Of a stretch of 64,000 nucleotides of DNA, positions 9,037 to 17,004 are shown piece by piece (position 1 is the stretch's first letter; the number at the start of each line of letters is the position of its first letter). The DNA lies in the NCBI RefSeq assembly GCF_039534915.1, contig NZ_BAAAWE010000001.1, positions 868,001 to 932,000 of the forward strand, in the 5' to 3' direction. This DNA is from Streptomyces roseofulvus (GTDB taxonomy: Bacteria > Actinomycetota > Actinomycetes > Streptomycetales > Streptomycetaceae). The notes under the pieces are model-generated. The model was not told where the DNA came from, searched no databases, and worked only from the letters and a program-made list of their open reading frames with translations. The translations under genes were made by a program, and so were the position numbers.

Positions 9037-9744
9037 GTGCTCAGTCGTCTCGCCGCGCATCTCGTGCCGTTCTTCGGGCGGTTGACCGTGACCGCGGATC
9101 CCGGTGCCCGGATCGAGCCGGGCAGCATCATCGTCGTCAACCACACCTCGCTCGCCGATCCGGCGCTGGTGCTGGCCGCGCTGCGGCGGCGGCTGGGCGC
9201 CGAGCCGGTGCTGCTCGCGGCGGCCGGGCTGTGGCGGGTACCGGGGCTCGGCCGGGCGCTGTCGCGGGACGGGTACGTGCCGGTGCACCGGAACACCGCG
9301 CACGCCTCGGCCGCGCTGGACCGGGCGGCGGTGGCGCTGGCGTCGGGGCGGCCGGTGATGCTCTACGCGGAGGGGCGGATCCCGCCGCGCCGGGAGGCGT
9401 CGGAGGCGCCGCCGGAGGCGTTCCGGACCGGTCTGGCGCGGCTCGCCGGGGCGACGGGCGCGCCGGTGGTGCCGGTCGGACAGGCCGGGGCGCGCCGGAT
9501 CACCTCGGGCGGGACGGTGAAGCAGATCGCGGGCGTGCTGACGGCGCCGCTGCGGCGCCCGTGTCTGCATGTGCACATCGGGGCGCCGCTGCGGCTGCCC
9601 GAGGACGTGCCGGCGGCGACGGCGCTGGCGCACGGGGCCGTCACGGAGGCGTGGCGGACGGCGGCGCTGGCGCTGGGCGAGCCGGCGGCCGGTGCGGAGC
9701 CGGTCAGCGGGCGAGGCCGAGGTCCCCGCCGGGCGGGGGCGTGA
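9037..9744 (+). CDS. PlsC-family 1-acylglycerol-3-phosphate acyltransferase
   Basis: A 235-residue lysophosphatidic-acid acyltransferase-type protein. It shows the catalytic NHTSLAD box (H-x4-D) near residue 29, a glycerol-phosphate binding region around VPVHR, and the EGRIPPRR variant of the EGTR motif near 112. A PVVPVG motif follows. Such enzymes add the second acyl chain of phosphatidic acid at the membrane. The GGAGGG at 9024-9029 sits seven bases before GTG 9037. An ATG at 8965 would add 24 Arg/Pro-rich residues without a ribosome binding site. Its last 41 bases overlap the 3' end of the convergent hydrolase gene. Confidence 0.85.
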   Translation: MLSRLAAHLVPFFGRLTVTADPGARIEPGSIIVVNHTSLADPALVLAALRRRLGAEPVLLAAAGLWRVPGLGRALSRDGYVPVHRNTAHASAALDRAAVALASGRPVMLYAEGRIPPRREASEAPPEAFRTGLARLAGATGAPVVPVGQAGARRITSGGTVKQIAGVLTAPLRRPCLHVHIGAPLRLPEDVPAATALAHGAVTEAWRTAALALGEPAAGAEPVSGRGRGPRRAGA

Positions 9745-10789
9745 GGTAGCGGGCCACGTCGGCGTCGGTGACCTCGGCGAGGGTCGCCGGCCGCCAGCGC
9801 GGGTTGCGGTCCTTGTCGACGACCTGGGCGCGGATGCCCTCGACGAGGTCGTGGCTGGTGACGGCGGCGCAGGAGGCCCGGTACTCCAGGTCGAGGACGG
9901 CTTCGAGGCTGTCCAGGGCACGGGCGGCGCGCAGCACGGCGAGGGTGGCCTTGAGGGCGGTCGGAGACTTGCCGAGGAGGGTGGTGGCGGCCTCCTTGGC
10001 GGCGGGGACGCCGCTGTCGGTGAGGCGGTCGACGATCTCCTCGACGGTGGGGGCGGCGTAGCAGGCGTCGATCCAGTCGCGCTGGCCGGCGAGGACGCCG
10101 GGGGCGGGCGCGGTGGTGTGCCGGGCCAGGGCCTCGTCGACGGGGAGGCGGGTGAGGTCGGCGGCGAGGGCGTCGAGCGCGGCGGCCGGGACGTGGTGGT
10201 CGGCGAGGCCGGTGAGGAGGGCGTCGGCGGCGCCGATCCGGCCGCCGGTGAGGGCCAGGTGGGTGCCGAGTTCGCCGGGGGCGCGGCCGAGGAGCCAGGT
10301 GCCGCCGACGTCGGGGACGAAGCCGATGCCGGTCTCGGGCATGGCGATCAGGGAGCGTTCGGTGACGACGCGGACGGAGCCGTGGGCGGAGACGCCGACG
10401 CCGCCGCCCATGACGATGCCGTCCATGAGGGCGACGTACGGCTTGGGGTAGCGGGCGATCCGGGCGTTGAGGCGGTACTCGTCGGCCCAGAAGGCGACGG
10501 TGGCGGTACCGCCGGCGTCGCGGGCGTCGTCGTGAATGGCGCGGATGTCGCCGCCCGCGCAGAGGCCCCGTTCCCCCGCGCCGCGCAGGACGACGGTGGT
10601 GACGGCCGGGTCGTGCTCCCAGGCGGTGAGGGCGGCGTCGAGGGCGCGGACCATGGGGTGGGTGAGGGCGTTGATGGCCCGGGGCCGGTCGAGGGTGAGG
10701 AAGCCGGCCCGGCCCTCGGTGCGGCGCAGGACGTCCGCGTCCCGGTCGGCGGGGGCGTCGGCGGGGTGTTCGGCGGGCACGGCGATCAC
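9704..10789 (-). CDS. 3-hydroxyisobutyryl-CoA hydrolase-like (ECH_2) protein
   Basis: A ~361-residue crotonase-fold protein of the enoyl-CoA hydratase/isomerase type 2 group. The oxyanion-hole regions LRGAGERGLCAGGDIRAI and MDGIVMGGGVGVS are present, and MPETGIGFVPDVGGT is characteristic of 3-hydroxyisobutyryl-CoA hydrolases. The C-terminal ECH_2 helical part is also there. The likely role is hydrolysis of 3-hydroxyisobutyryl-CoA in valine degradation. GTG 10789 follows GGAAGGA at a short spacing of about four bases; GTG 10807 and GTG 10780 are alternatives. It is convergent with and overlaps the acyltransferase gene. No other valine-pathway gene is nearby. Confidence 0.82.
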   Translation of the reverse strand: MIAVPAEHPADAPADRDADVLRRTEGRAGFLTLDRPRAINALTHPMVRALDAALTAWEHDPAVTTVVLRGAGERGLCAGGDIRAIHDDARDAGGTATVAFWADEYRLNARIARYPKPYVALMDGIVMGGGVGVSAHGSVRVVTERSLIAMPETGIGFVPDVGGTWLLGRAPGELGTHLALTGGRIGAADALLTGLADHHVPAAALDALAADLTRLPVDEALARHTTAPAPGVLAGQRDWIDACYAAPTVEEIVDRLTDSGVPAAKEAATTLLGKSPTALKATLAVLRAARALDSLEAVLDLEYRASCAAVTSHDLVEGIRAQVVDKDRNPRWRPATLAEVTDADVARYLTPPPGGDLGLAR

Positions 10790-10919
10790 TCGGTCCTTCC
10801 CTGGCACGGCACTGTGACGCCGCCCAAGGTACCGGGCCGTGATCGGCTGCCGACGGGCGCGGGCGATCGCTCCGGCCTAGCGTGGATGCCGGGGACGGTC
10901 CGAAGGAGGGATCGCGGGC

Positions 10920-11138
10920 ATGAGCGACAGGATCGGCAGGGCCAAGGAGAAGGCCCGGCACGAGGTCGACAGGGCCAGGGGCCGGGCCAAGGAGCTCGCC
11001 GGCCGGTTGAGCGGCGACGAGCGGCTGGAGGCCGAGGGCAGGACGGACCGCGCCAGGGCCGATCTGCGCAAGGCGTGGCGGAGTGTGCGTGAGCGGGTCA
11101 GGGGGATCGGGGACTCTCTGAGGAAGGACCGGTCCTGA
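10920..11138 (+). CDS. CsbD-family stress protein
   Basis: A 72-residue, highly charged helical protein (MSDRIGRAKEKARHEVDRA, then GDERLEAEGRTDRARADLRK) matching the CsbD-like family. In bacilli this family belongs to the general stress regulon; its molecular function is unknown. It has a good GAAGGAGG ribosome binding site before ATG 10920. The downstream GAP-family membrane gene follows after 72 bases and may be co-transcribed. Confidence 0.85.
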   Translation: MSDRIGRAKEKARHEVDRARGRAKELAGRLSGDERLEAEGRTDRARADLRKAWRSVRERVRGIGDSLRKDRS

Positions 11139-11210
11139 CGGTGGGGGCCGTCCTGGCGGCGCGGTCCCTCGGGCCGCCCGGGGCGGCCTCCGCGGACCGG
11201 TGGTGACGCG

Positions 11211-11879
11211 ATGGTCGTCGACCTGGTGCTGATCGGGCTCGCGGTGACGCTCTTCCCGCTGCCGATCATGGCCTTCGTGCTGGTGCTGGCCTCTGCCCAG
11301 GGGCTGCGCAAGGGGCTGGTGTTCATCGGGGTCTGGCTGGTCTCCCTGGTGGCGGTGATCGGGATCGTCGTCCTGCTCACCGGCGGTCAGCCGCCGCCGC
11401 CCCGCTCCCCGCCGTCGCGGGCCGCCCAGGTGGCGACGCTGGTGATCGGCGTGGGTCTGATCGGGTACGCGGTGTACCGGCGCCGGCGGAACCGTCGGGA
11501 CGCGGCCGGGCCGGCGGCCGAGGCCCGGGCGGCGGAGGAGCCGGAGTCCGCTTCGGACGGTGTCTCCTTCCGGTCCGCCGCGGCCTTTCCCCTGCTCCTC
11601 CAGCCGTGGGGGATGGTCGGCGCCGCGGCCGCCACGGTCGTCCAGGCCGACCTCTCCGACGCCGGGAACGTGGTGGCGCTGGTGGGCTTCTGCCTCCTCG
11701 CCACGTCGACGCTGCTGGCGATGGAACTGTGGATGGTGTTCTCACCGGAGCGGGCGCAGCGCGCCCTCACCGGGTTGCGCCAGTGGCTCGCGCGCCACAA
11801 GGAGCCCGCCATCGTCGGTCTCTGTCTGCTGCTGGGACTGTGGCTGGTGAGCCGCAGTCTCTATCTGCTGACGACGTGA
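11211..11879 (+). CDS. GAP/Sap-family small transporter-like membrane protein
   Basis: A 222-residue membrane protein with about six helices: three at the N-terminus (LVLIGLAVTLFPLPIMAFVL, GLVFIGVWLVSLVAVIGIVV, VATLVIGVGLIGYAVY), a charged cytoplasmic linker at ~90-120, and three more (FPLLLQPWGMVGAAAATVVQ, VVALVGFCLLATSTLLAME, IVGLCLLLGLWLVSRSL). This is the layout of the GAP/SfLAP (Sap) family linked to lipid export in mycobacteria. Substrate here unknown. ATG 11211 follows GGTGGTGACGCG. The gene lies downstream of csbD. Confidence 0.8.
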   Translation: MVVDLVLIGLAVTLFPLPIMAFVLVLASAQGLRKGLVFIGVWLVSLVAVIGIVVLLTGGQPPPPRSPPSRAAQVATLVIGVGLIGYAVYRRRRNRRDAAGPAAEARAAEEPESASDGVSFRSAAAFPLLLQPWGMVGAAAATVVQADLSDAGNVVALVGFCLLATSTLLAMELWMVFSPERAQRALTGLRQWLARHKEPAIVGLCLLLGLWLVSRSLYLLTT

Positions 11880-11930
11880 CGGGCTCCTCGCGGTGAAGCG
11901 GTGAAGCGGTGAAGGGGAGTGCCCGGGGCG

Positions 11931-12350
11931 CTACCGCACGTCGTCGGGCCGCACGACGCAGAGGGCCCAGATGACGAAGCCCGACATGGCGATCATCAGG
12001 ATCGACCAGGCCGGGTAGTACGGCAGGGACAGGAAGTTGGCGATGACGACGAGGGCGGCGATGGCCACGCCGGCCACCCGTGCCCACATGGACACCTTGT
12101 AGAGGCCGAAGCTCACGAGGATCGCGACGGCGCCGAGGGCGAGGTGGATCCAGCCCCATCCCGTCAGGTCGAACTGGAACACGTAGTTCGGCGTCGTGAG
12201 GAAGACGTCGTCCTCGGCGATCGCCATGATGCCCCGGAAGACGCCGACGACGCCGGTGATCCCGAGCATGACGGCGGCGAAGACGGTCAGTCCTCCCGCC
12301 CACAGGCGGCTCGTGCTTTCCGGACGGTGAGGGGTGTGCGTGGTGGCCAT
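11931..12350 (-). CDS. DUF7144-type four-helix membrane protein
   Basis: A 139-residue integral membrane protein with four helices (AGGLTVFAAVMLGITGVVGV; WGWIHLALGAVAILVSFGLY; VAGVAIAALVVIANFLSLPY; SILMIAMSGFVIWAL). It fits a small actinobacterial membrane family with no assigned function. ATG 12350 is preceded by GAGGA. It lies ~100 bases beyond the stop of the antiporter gene on the same strand, so it could be transcribed with it. Confidence 0.8.
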   Translation of the reverse strand: MATTHTPHRPESTSRLWAGGLTVFAAVMLGITGVVGVFRGIMAIAEDDVFLTTPNYVFQFDLTGWGWIHLALGAVAILVSFGLYKVSMWARVAGVAIAALVVIANFLSLPYYPAWSILMIAMSGFVIWALCVVRPDDVR

Positions 12351-12447
12351 GGTGGTCCTCGCTCTCGCTCCGCCGGGTACGGTCGCGGTACCCGTACTCC
12401 CCTCCATGGTGGTCCCGGGGCGGGTGGGGCGCACGGCGCGGCGCGGG

Positions 12448-13776
12448 TCAGCCGGCGGGGCCGTCGAGGTGTCCGAGCCTGCGGCGTCCCGTGGGGTCCG
12501 GCACCTCGGCGGCTTCCCTGAGGGCGGCGGAGGAGGACGCGCGGCGGAACCAGGCGCCGTACGCCCCCGCGAGGGCCGGGGCGGTGGCACCGTGCAGGAG
12601 GACGCTGAAGGCGACGGTGACGGCGACGACGCGGCCCATGAGCTCGGTGCCGGCGACGTGTTCCTCCGCGACGAGCAGTCCGAGGACGACGGAGGCGAGG
12701 CCGCGGGGCCCGAACCAGCCGACGTACAGCACCGTCGGGAGGCGCAGGCCGCTGCCGAGCAGGGAGAGGGCGACGGGGACGAGCCGGACGACGGTCAGGC
12801 TGAGCAGGGCGTAGAGCACGATCTGCCAGGTCAGGTGCTGCAGGGCGGGGCCGAGCAGGACGGCGCCGAAGAGGAGCAGGCTGATCGAGGCGAGGAGGCC
12901 GCCGAGGTCCTCGGCGAGTTCGGGGGTCGTGTCCCCGCCGCCGTCGCCGTCGGGCGCGGTGGTCTCCCGCGGGCCGGCCGGCACGTTCCGCAGGGCGTGT
13001 CCGAAGGCGAAGCCGGCCACCCAGGCGGCGATGAAGCCGCTGCCGTCGGCGACGACGGCGAGTTCGTAGGAGCCGGCGGCGACGGCGAGGACGTAGACGT
13101 GGCGGCCTTCGCGGGTGATCCAGCCGCGGGCCCGGGCCGCCTGGAGCAGCCGCCCCGCGAGGCCGCCGGCCAGCAGGCCGAGGGCGGTGCTGAGCAGCAG
13201 GGAGCGCCAGAAGGTGCCCGCGACGCCCTCGGCGGCGTACGAGGTGCCGGGGACGGCGGCGAGGAGGACGACGAAGAACGGCAGCACCATGCCGTCGTTG
13301 AGGCCGCTCTCCACGTTGAGGCCCTGCCGGACCAGGGGCGGGACCCGCCGGTCGGAGAGGGCGGTCTTGCCGAGCGCGGCGTCGGTGGGCGCCAGGATCA
13401 CGCCGACCAGCGCCAGCTCCCAGACGGTGAGGCCGGGCAGCAGCGGCCAGGCCAGCAGCCAGCCGGCCGCGATGCTCAGCAGGAGGCCGATCCCGAGCAG
13501 GCGCCGGGGCAGGAACCCGCCGCGGGTGAGGTCGCGGCGGCGGACGGTCATGGCGTCGGTGAACAGCACCAGCGTCAGGGCCGCCTCGAGCAGCGCCGTG
13601 ATGGGGCCCGTCTCGTCGAGGCCGATCACGCCGAGGACGGCCGGGCCGAGGAGGACGCCGCAGCCCGTGAAGACGAGAGCCGAGGAGACCGGGGTGGACG
13701 CCAGGCGTCGCGAGCAGAGGGCGTAGCCGGCCGTGACGCCCGCGACGGCCAGTACCGTTCCCGCGCCACCGCTCAT
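12448..13776 (-). CDS. CPA1-family cation:proton antiporter
   Basis: A 442-residue transporter with about twelve membrane helices. Family marks are APTDAALGKTAL, the NVESGLNDGMVLPFF signature carrying the Asn-Asp of the ion site, and the late YVGWFGPRGLASVV segment. CPA1 members exchange Na+ or K+ for H+ to control pH and salt. A charged loop around residue 285 (TAPDGDGGGDTTPELAE) lies between helices. ATG 13776 has GAAGGAGG nine bases upstream; the extra 35 residues of the longest frame are Arg/Pro-rich and unlikely. Confidence 0.9.
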   Translation of the reverse strand: MSGGAGTVLAVAGVTAGYALCSRRLASTPVSSALVFTGCGVLLGPAVLGVIGLDETGPITALLEAALTLVLFTDAMTVRRRDLTRGGFLPRRLLGIGLLLSIAAGWLLAWPLLPGLTVWELALVGVILAPTDAALGKTALSDRRVPPLVRQGLNVESGLNDGMVLPFFVVLLAAVPGTSYAAEGVAGTFWRSLLLSTALGLLAGGLAGRLLQAARARGWITREGRHVYVLAVAAGSYELAVVADGSGFIAAWVAGFAFGHALRNVPAGPRETTAPDGDGGGDTTPELAEDLGGLLASISLLLFGAVLLGPALQHLTWQIVLYALLSLTVVRLVPVALSLLGSGLRLPTVLYVGWFGPRGLASVVLGLLVAEEHVAGTELMGRVVAVTVAFSVLLHGATAPALAGAYGAWFRRASSSAALREAAEVPDPTGRRRLGHLDGPAG

Positions 13777-13938
13777 GGGACCGCCTCCTTCGCCCGTCCC
13801 GGCGGGGCGGGGTGGGCGGGAAGGAGGGCGGGAAGGACTCACCCGCTTCTCGCGGATCCTGATTGCACGGTGCACGGCCACGAGGGCCGCTACCCCGTGT
13901 CCTCACACGGAGTCCTTCCCGTCACCTCCATGAAAACA

Positions 13939-13977
13939 CCCCGTGGCGCCGCCCGCAGTGCGGGCGGCGCCACGGGG
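13939..13977 (-). terminator. Strong hairpin terminator of the GNAT gene
   Basis: A perfect 18-bp inverted repeat (CCCCGTGGCGCCGCCCGC and its complement) around the three-base loop AGT. It starts ten bases after the stop of the minus-strand acetyltransferase gene. On the minus strand the stem is followed by GTGTTTTCATGG, a short T run, as in an intrinsic terminator. Confidence 0.85.
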
Positions 13978-13986
13978 CGGGGCGGC

Positions 13987-14670
13987 TCAGGCCGGGAGGA
14001 GGTCCTGCAGGACCCGGCTCCGGCGGGGGGCGCTGAGGCGGAGCTCGATGATGTCCCGGACGGTGGGCCACTCCTCGTCGAGGATCGAGTAGAAGGCCGT
14101 GTCCCGGACGGCGCCGTCGAGGCCGCGGGAGTGCGCTCTGCGGATGCCCTCGCAGGTGGCGCCGAGGCGTTCGATGGCCACCCGCGAGCGGGTGTTGCGG
14201 GCGTCGGCGCGGAGGGTGATGCGGCGGACGCCCCAGCTCTCGAAGGCATGGCGGAGCATGAGCAGCTTCGCCTCGGTGTTGATGCCGGTGCCCCGGGCGT
14301 CGCCCGCGATCCAGGTGTTGCCGATCTCGGCGGCGTCGGGGATCGCGGTGAGCGGATCACCGTGGGGATGACCGGGGGTCGGGGGCCAGACCAGCGGCCC
14401 CCGCCAATAGTCCAGTTCGAGGAAGCGGGTGGAGCCGATCACCCGGTCGTCGGCGGTACTGACGAGGGCGAAGGGCAGGCAGCGCCCGACGGCCTGTTCG
14501 GCCAGGGCACGGGCGATGTAGTCGAGAGCGGATTCCAGGCCGTCGGGCACGGGAGTGAAGGCATAGGCCGATCGGTCCGCCTCGCCGGCCCGCGCAAGGG
14601 CTTCGGCGTGCCGCATCGCCAGCGGCTCCAGGCGCACGGAGCGCCCGGTCAGGAGAACAGGTACTGGCAC
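13987..14670 (-). CDS. RimJ/RimL-type GNAT acetyltransferase
   Basis: A 227-residue GNAT enzyme with the Acetyltransf_3 pattern: an N-terminal LTGRSVRLEPLAMRHAEAL strand-helix, a central EIGNTWIAGDARGTGINTEA acetyl-CoA loop and RITLRADARNTRSRVAIERL near the C-terminus. It transfers acetyl groups to amines; in this subgroup the substrates are often protein N-termini or small molecules. GTG 14670 has a weak GAGG ribosome binding site. A perfect 9-bp inverted repeat lies 29 bases upstream and a strong terminator lies downstream, so it is an isolated unit. Confidence 0.85.
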   Translation of the reverse strand: MPVPVLLTGRSVRLEPLAMRHAEALARAGEADRSAYAFTPVPDGLESALDYIARALAEQAVGRCLPFALVSTADDRVIGSTRFLELDYWRGPLVWPPTPGHPHGDPLTAIPDAAEIGNTWIAGDARGTGINTEAKLLMLRHAFESWGVRRITLRADARNTRSRVAIERLGATCEGIRRAHSRGLDGAVRDTAFYSILDEEWPTVRDIIELRLSAPRRSRVLQDLLPA

Positions 14671-14698
14671 GGAACCTCGGGTCTTTCACGGGCAGGGG

Positions 14699-14732
14699 TC
14701 ACTTCCGTCACGACGCTGTGCGCCGGAAGTGA
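14699..14732. promoter_or_regulatory. Inverted repeat TCACTTCCG-N16-CGGAAGTGA
   Basis: Perfect 9-bp arms at 14699-14707 and 14724-14732, separated by 16 bases. It sits in the promoter region of the minus-strand acetyltransferase and upstream of a possible short plus-strand reading frame. The spacing puts the arms about 2.5 helical turns apart, which suits a dimeric regulator. The regulator is not identified. Confidence 0.45.
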
Positions 14733-14778
14733 AGGGGGGAATCTCGCCGGGTGCCGGATTCACGTCGAGAGACGTCGG

Positions 14779-14844
14779 ATGAGCAGGCAAAACGGTTCGT
14801 CACCAGGTGCGAGGAGGAACAGTATGCAGCCACAACAGCTCTGA
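14779..14844 (+). CDS. Possible 21-codon small peptide
   Basis: A short frame beginning MSRQNGSSPGARRNSM and ending in CAGCTCTGA. An internal ATG at 14824 has a very strong GAGGAGGAAC ribosome binding site and would give only MQPQQL. No downstream gene on this strand is close enough for a leader-peptide role (the next starts at 15839). It is listed because of the ribosome binding site and the upstream inverted repeat. It may be non-coding. Confidence 0.2.
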   Translation: MSRQNGSSPGARRNSMQPQQL

Positions 14845-14958
14845 GAACAGAACCCCGGGAGAACCCGCATCCACGGGCGGGTGAAGCCTGCCGGAGGCGC
14901 TCGGAACGCGGTCTCAGGGGGCGGACATGCCCGCCCGCCCCTCGGACGGCGTCAGCGC

Positions 14959-15660
14959 TCAGACGCAGGTGGGATGGCCCCAGCCCTCCGCGTTCTTGCT
15001 GATGCTCTCCCCCTTGTCATAGGCACGCCCACAGCGGCAGCGGCCCGGAAACTTGGCCTTCAGGGTGCCGCCGGACGGGCGACTCCGCCGGGCCCCCGAG
15101 GCCCCGGAACCGCCCGGCGCGGAGGAGCGCGCCCGGGGCGTGCGGGGCGCGGAGGCACGCGCCGTGGCGGGCTCCGGGTCGGGAAGCGCGGAGCCGGCGT
15201 CCGACCCCAGGGGCTCCTGGGTACGGGCGCTGTGGCTGGCGGCCCGGTCGGCGGCGTCGTTGAGGGGGTCGCCGCCCGTCCGGTGCGCGGGGGTGTAGAC
15301 GAAGTCGACGTCCCGGCCGGTGAGCAGGGCGTCGATCCGGACGACGAGCTCCTTGTTGGCGACCGGGGTCCCGGCGGCGGTCTTCCAGCCCTTGCGGCGC
15401 CAGCCGGGGAGCCAGGTGGTGACGGCCTTCATGGCGTACTGCGAGTCCATCCGGATCTCCGCGGGAACCGCGGGGTCCAGGGTCTCCAGGAGCCGTTCCA
15501 GGGCAGTGAGTTCGGCCACGTTGTTGGTGGCGCGGCCGAGCGGACCCGCCTCCCAGCGCTCGACGGTGCCGTCCGCCCGGCCGATGACCCAGGCCCAGGC
15601 GGCGGGGCCGGGATTTCCCTTGGACGCGCCGTCACACGCGGCGATGATCTTCTCCAGCAT
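14959..15660 (-). CDS. rnhA: Ribonuclease HI with C-terminal zinc-ribbon-like tail
   Basis: A 233-residue protein. Residues 1-~145 are an RNase HI domain with all four carboxylates: Asp in CDGASKGNPGP, Glu in NNVAELTALE, Asp in IRMDSQYAM and Asp in LNDAADRAA. It cuts RNA in RNA-DNA hybrids. After a disordered Ser/Ala/Arg linker (~150-200), the last ~30 residues read GRCRCGRAYDKGES and GWGHPTCV, a CxC...HxxC arrangement that could bind zinc and nucleic acid. ATG 15660 is the only start that fits the family. GAAGG lies directly against it, so the ribosome binding site is poor. Confidence 0.88.
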   Translation of the reverse strand: MLEKIIAACDGASKGNPGPAAWAWVIGRADGTVERWEAGPLGRATNNVAELTALERLLETLDPAVPAEIRMDSQYAMKAVTTWLPGWRRKGWKTAAGTPVANKELVVRIDALLTGRDVDFVYTPAHRTGGDPLNDAADRAASHSARTQEPLGSDAGSALPDPEPATARASAPRTPRARSSAPGGSGASGARRSRPSGGTLKAKFPGRCRCGRAYDKGESISKNAEGWGHPTCV

Positions 15661-15838
15661 CCTTCGATCCTGACACGGACGGGGGTGTGCTCGGGGCCGT
15701 CCGGGGCGCCGCCGCGGGGTCGCCTGGCCGGGTGGCGGCGGGCTCCCCGCGCCACGGGGTGTCGGCGGTTCCCCGTAGACTCGCCGTCTGCCCGCCAAGG
15801 GTGGCACCGGCCCCAGCTGACAGGAAGCGACGGACTCC

Positions 15839-16387
15839 ATGAACCACGCGGACGGCACCGCACCGATCTACGCCCAGCTCATACGGGAGCGGGGGGACGT
15901 TCCCGGTGACGTGCGCCAGACCGCGGAGGAAGTGCTGCGGGACCTGAGCCGGTACATCAAGATCCCGCCGCCCGCGCCGCAGCAGCCGATGGGCATGGGC
16001 GCGCCCGCGGGCATGCCCGGGATGCCGGGGATGCCCGGTCAGCCGGGGATGCAGGGGCAGCCCGGTATGCAGGGTCAGCCGGGCATGGCGGGTCAGCCGG
16101 GCATGGCGGGGATGCCGGGGCAGCCCGGTATGCAGGGCCGGCCGGGTCAGCCGGGGATGCAGGGCGGCCCCGGGATGCAGGGCGCTCCGGGGATGCAGGG
16201 CGGTCAGCCGGGGCCGCAGGGTCTTCCGGGGGTTCCCGGTCAGCCGGTGCCCGGGAACCCCGGGCCTGCGGGTCCCGCCGCTCTGCCGGGTCCGGCGGGC
16301 ATGCAGGGTGCGGGGCCGGTCCCCGGCCAGGGCGGCCCGGGCGGGCACGCCGGCATCGTGGCGATGCGGTCGCTGCCCCAGGGCTGA
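15839..16387 (+). CDS. Collagen-like Gly-Xaa-Yaa repeat protein
   Basis: A 182-residue protein in two parts. Residues 1-~45 are a charged helical segment (IYAQLIRERGDVPGDV, QTAEEVLRDLSRYIKI). From ~50 to ~165 it is almost all Gly-Xaa-Yaa triplets rich in Pro, Met and Gln (GMPGMPGQPGMQGQPGMQG), with short interruptions. Bacterial collagen-like segments form trimeric helices. No signal peptide or membrane helix is present, so a cytoplasmic protein, perhaps trimerised by the stalk, is the simplest reading. It has a CAGGAAG ribosome binding site and starts divergent from rnhA. Function unknown. Confidence 0.75.
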   Translation: MNHADGTAPIYAQLIRERGDVPGDVRQTAEEVLRDLSRYIKIPPPAPQQPMGMGAPAGMPGMPGMPGQPGMQGQPGMQGQPGMAGQPGMAGMPGQPGMQGRPGQPGMQGGPGMQGAPGMQGGQPGPQGLPGVPGQPVPGNPGPAGPAALPGPAGMQGAGPVPGQGGPGGHAGIVAMRSLPQG

Positions 16388-16414
16388 GCCCACCGGCATA
16401 AGAGCGGGGGGGCC

Positions 16415-16900
16415 GTGCCGGTGGACGCCGAGCGCTACGCGAACTGTCACATCTACGTCGACGCGGCCGACCCGGGGACGCTCGTCGAACGGCTCCGGCC
16501 GGCCCTGGGCGTCGCGGCCGTCACCCCGACCTCCCCTGACCTGGTCTTCGGGCCGCTCCTGGTGACGGGCGCCTCCAACGACTACGCGACCGGCGCCCGC
16601 GCCCACCCCGACGACTTTCTGGAATGGCCGGTCGTGCCGGAGTGCGACGCCGTGCCGGGCGCCGCGCCGGCCGAGACGGTCGAGGCCGTGAGCGCGCTGC
16701 TGCGGTGTCTCTGGAACCGCGGCTACGCGGCCCTCGCCACGTGCGACTTCGAGGACGAGCTGCCCTGCGCCGGGGGCGCCACGCGGCACCCGCCTCCGAC
16801 CCGCCCGAGCCGTGGCCCCGGCACGCTCGCCGGGCGCGCGGTCCGCCGGGTCATCCGATCGGTCGACCCCCGGGTCCGCCGGAGGGGCCGGCGGACGTGA
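16415..16900 (+). CDS. Hypothetical protein downstream of the collagen-like gene
   Basis: A 161-residue protein that I do not recognise. Residues 1-~115 look like a compact alpha/beta domain (NCHIYVDAADPGTLVERL; DDFLEWPVVPECDA; LLRCLWNRGYAALATCDFED). The last ~40 residues are Arg/Pro-rich and probably disordered. The domain resembles small proteins often found as single accessory or immunity-type genes in streptomycetes, but that is only an impression. GTG 16415 lies 27 bases after the collagen-like gene, so the two are probably one transcript. Confidence 0.6.
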   Translation: MPVDAERYANCHIYVDAADPGTLVERLRPALGVAAVTPTSPDLVFGPLLVTGASNDYATGARAHPDDFLEWPVVPECDAVPGAAPAETVEAVSALLRCLWNRGYAALATCDFEDELPCAGGATRHPPPTRPSRGPGTLAGRAVRRVIRSVDPRVRRRGRRT

Positions 16901-17004
16901 CCGGCCGGGCAAGGGGGGCGGGCCCCGGCAGCACGGAGGATCGGGGGACGGGAGGGGCCGGTTCGCCCGGTGTCCTCCTCCTGTCCCGCACCGAGGAGCC
17001 CGAG

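Noticed and set aside
12334..14844. Very long reading frames opposite real genes (for example an 836-codon frame on the plus strand)
   Set aside because: In DNA this G/C-rich, stop codons are rare in all frames. These frames lie antisense to the antiporter and acetyltransferase genes, have skewed Gly/Glu/Ala composition and no family match.
16000..16330. Repetitive GGNATGCAGGG-like DNA as a possible minisatellite or CRISPR-like array
   Set aside because: The period is the Gly-Xaa-Yaa codon triplet of a protein in one open frame with a good ribosome binding site. There are no conserved DNA repeats with unique spacers.
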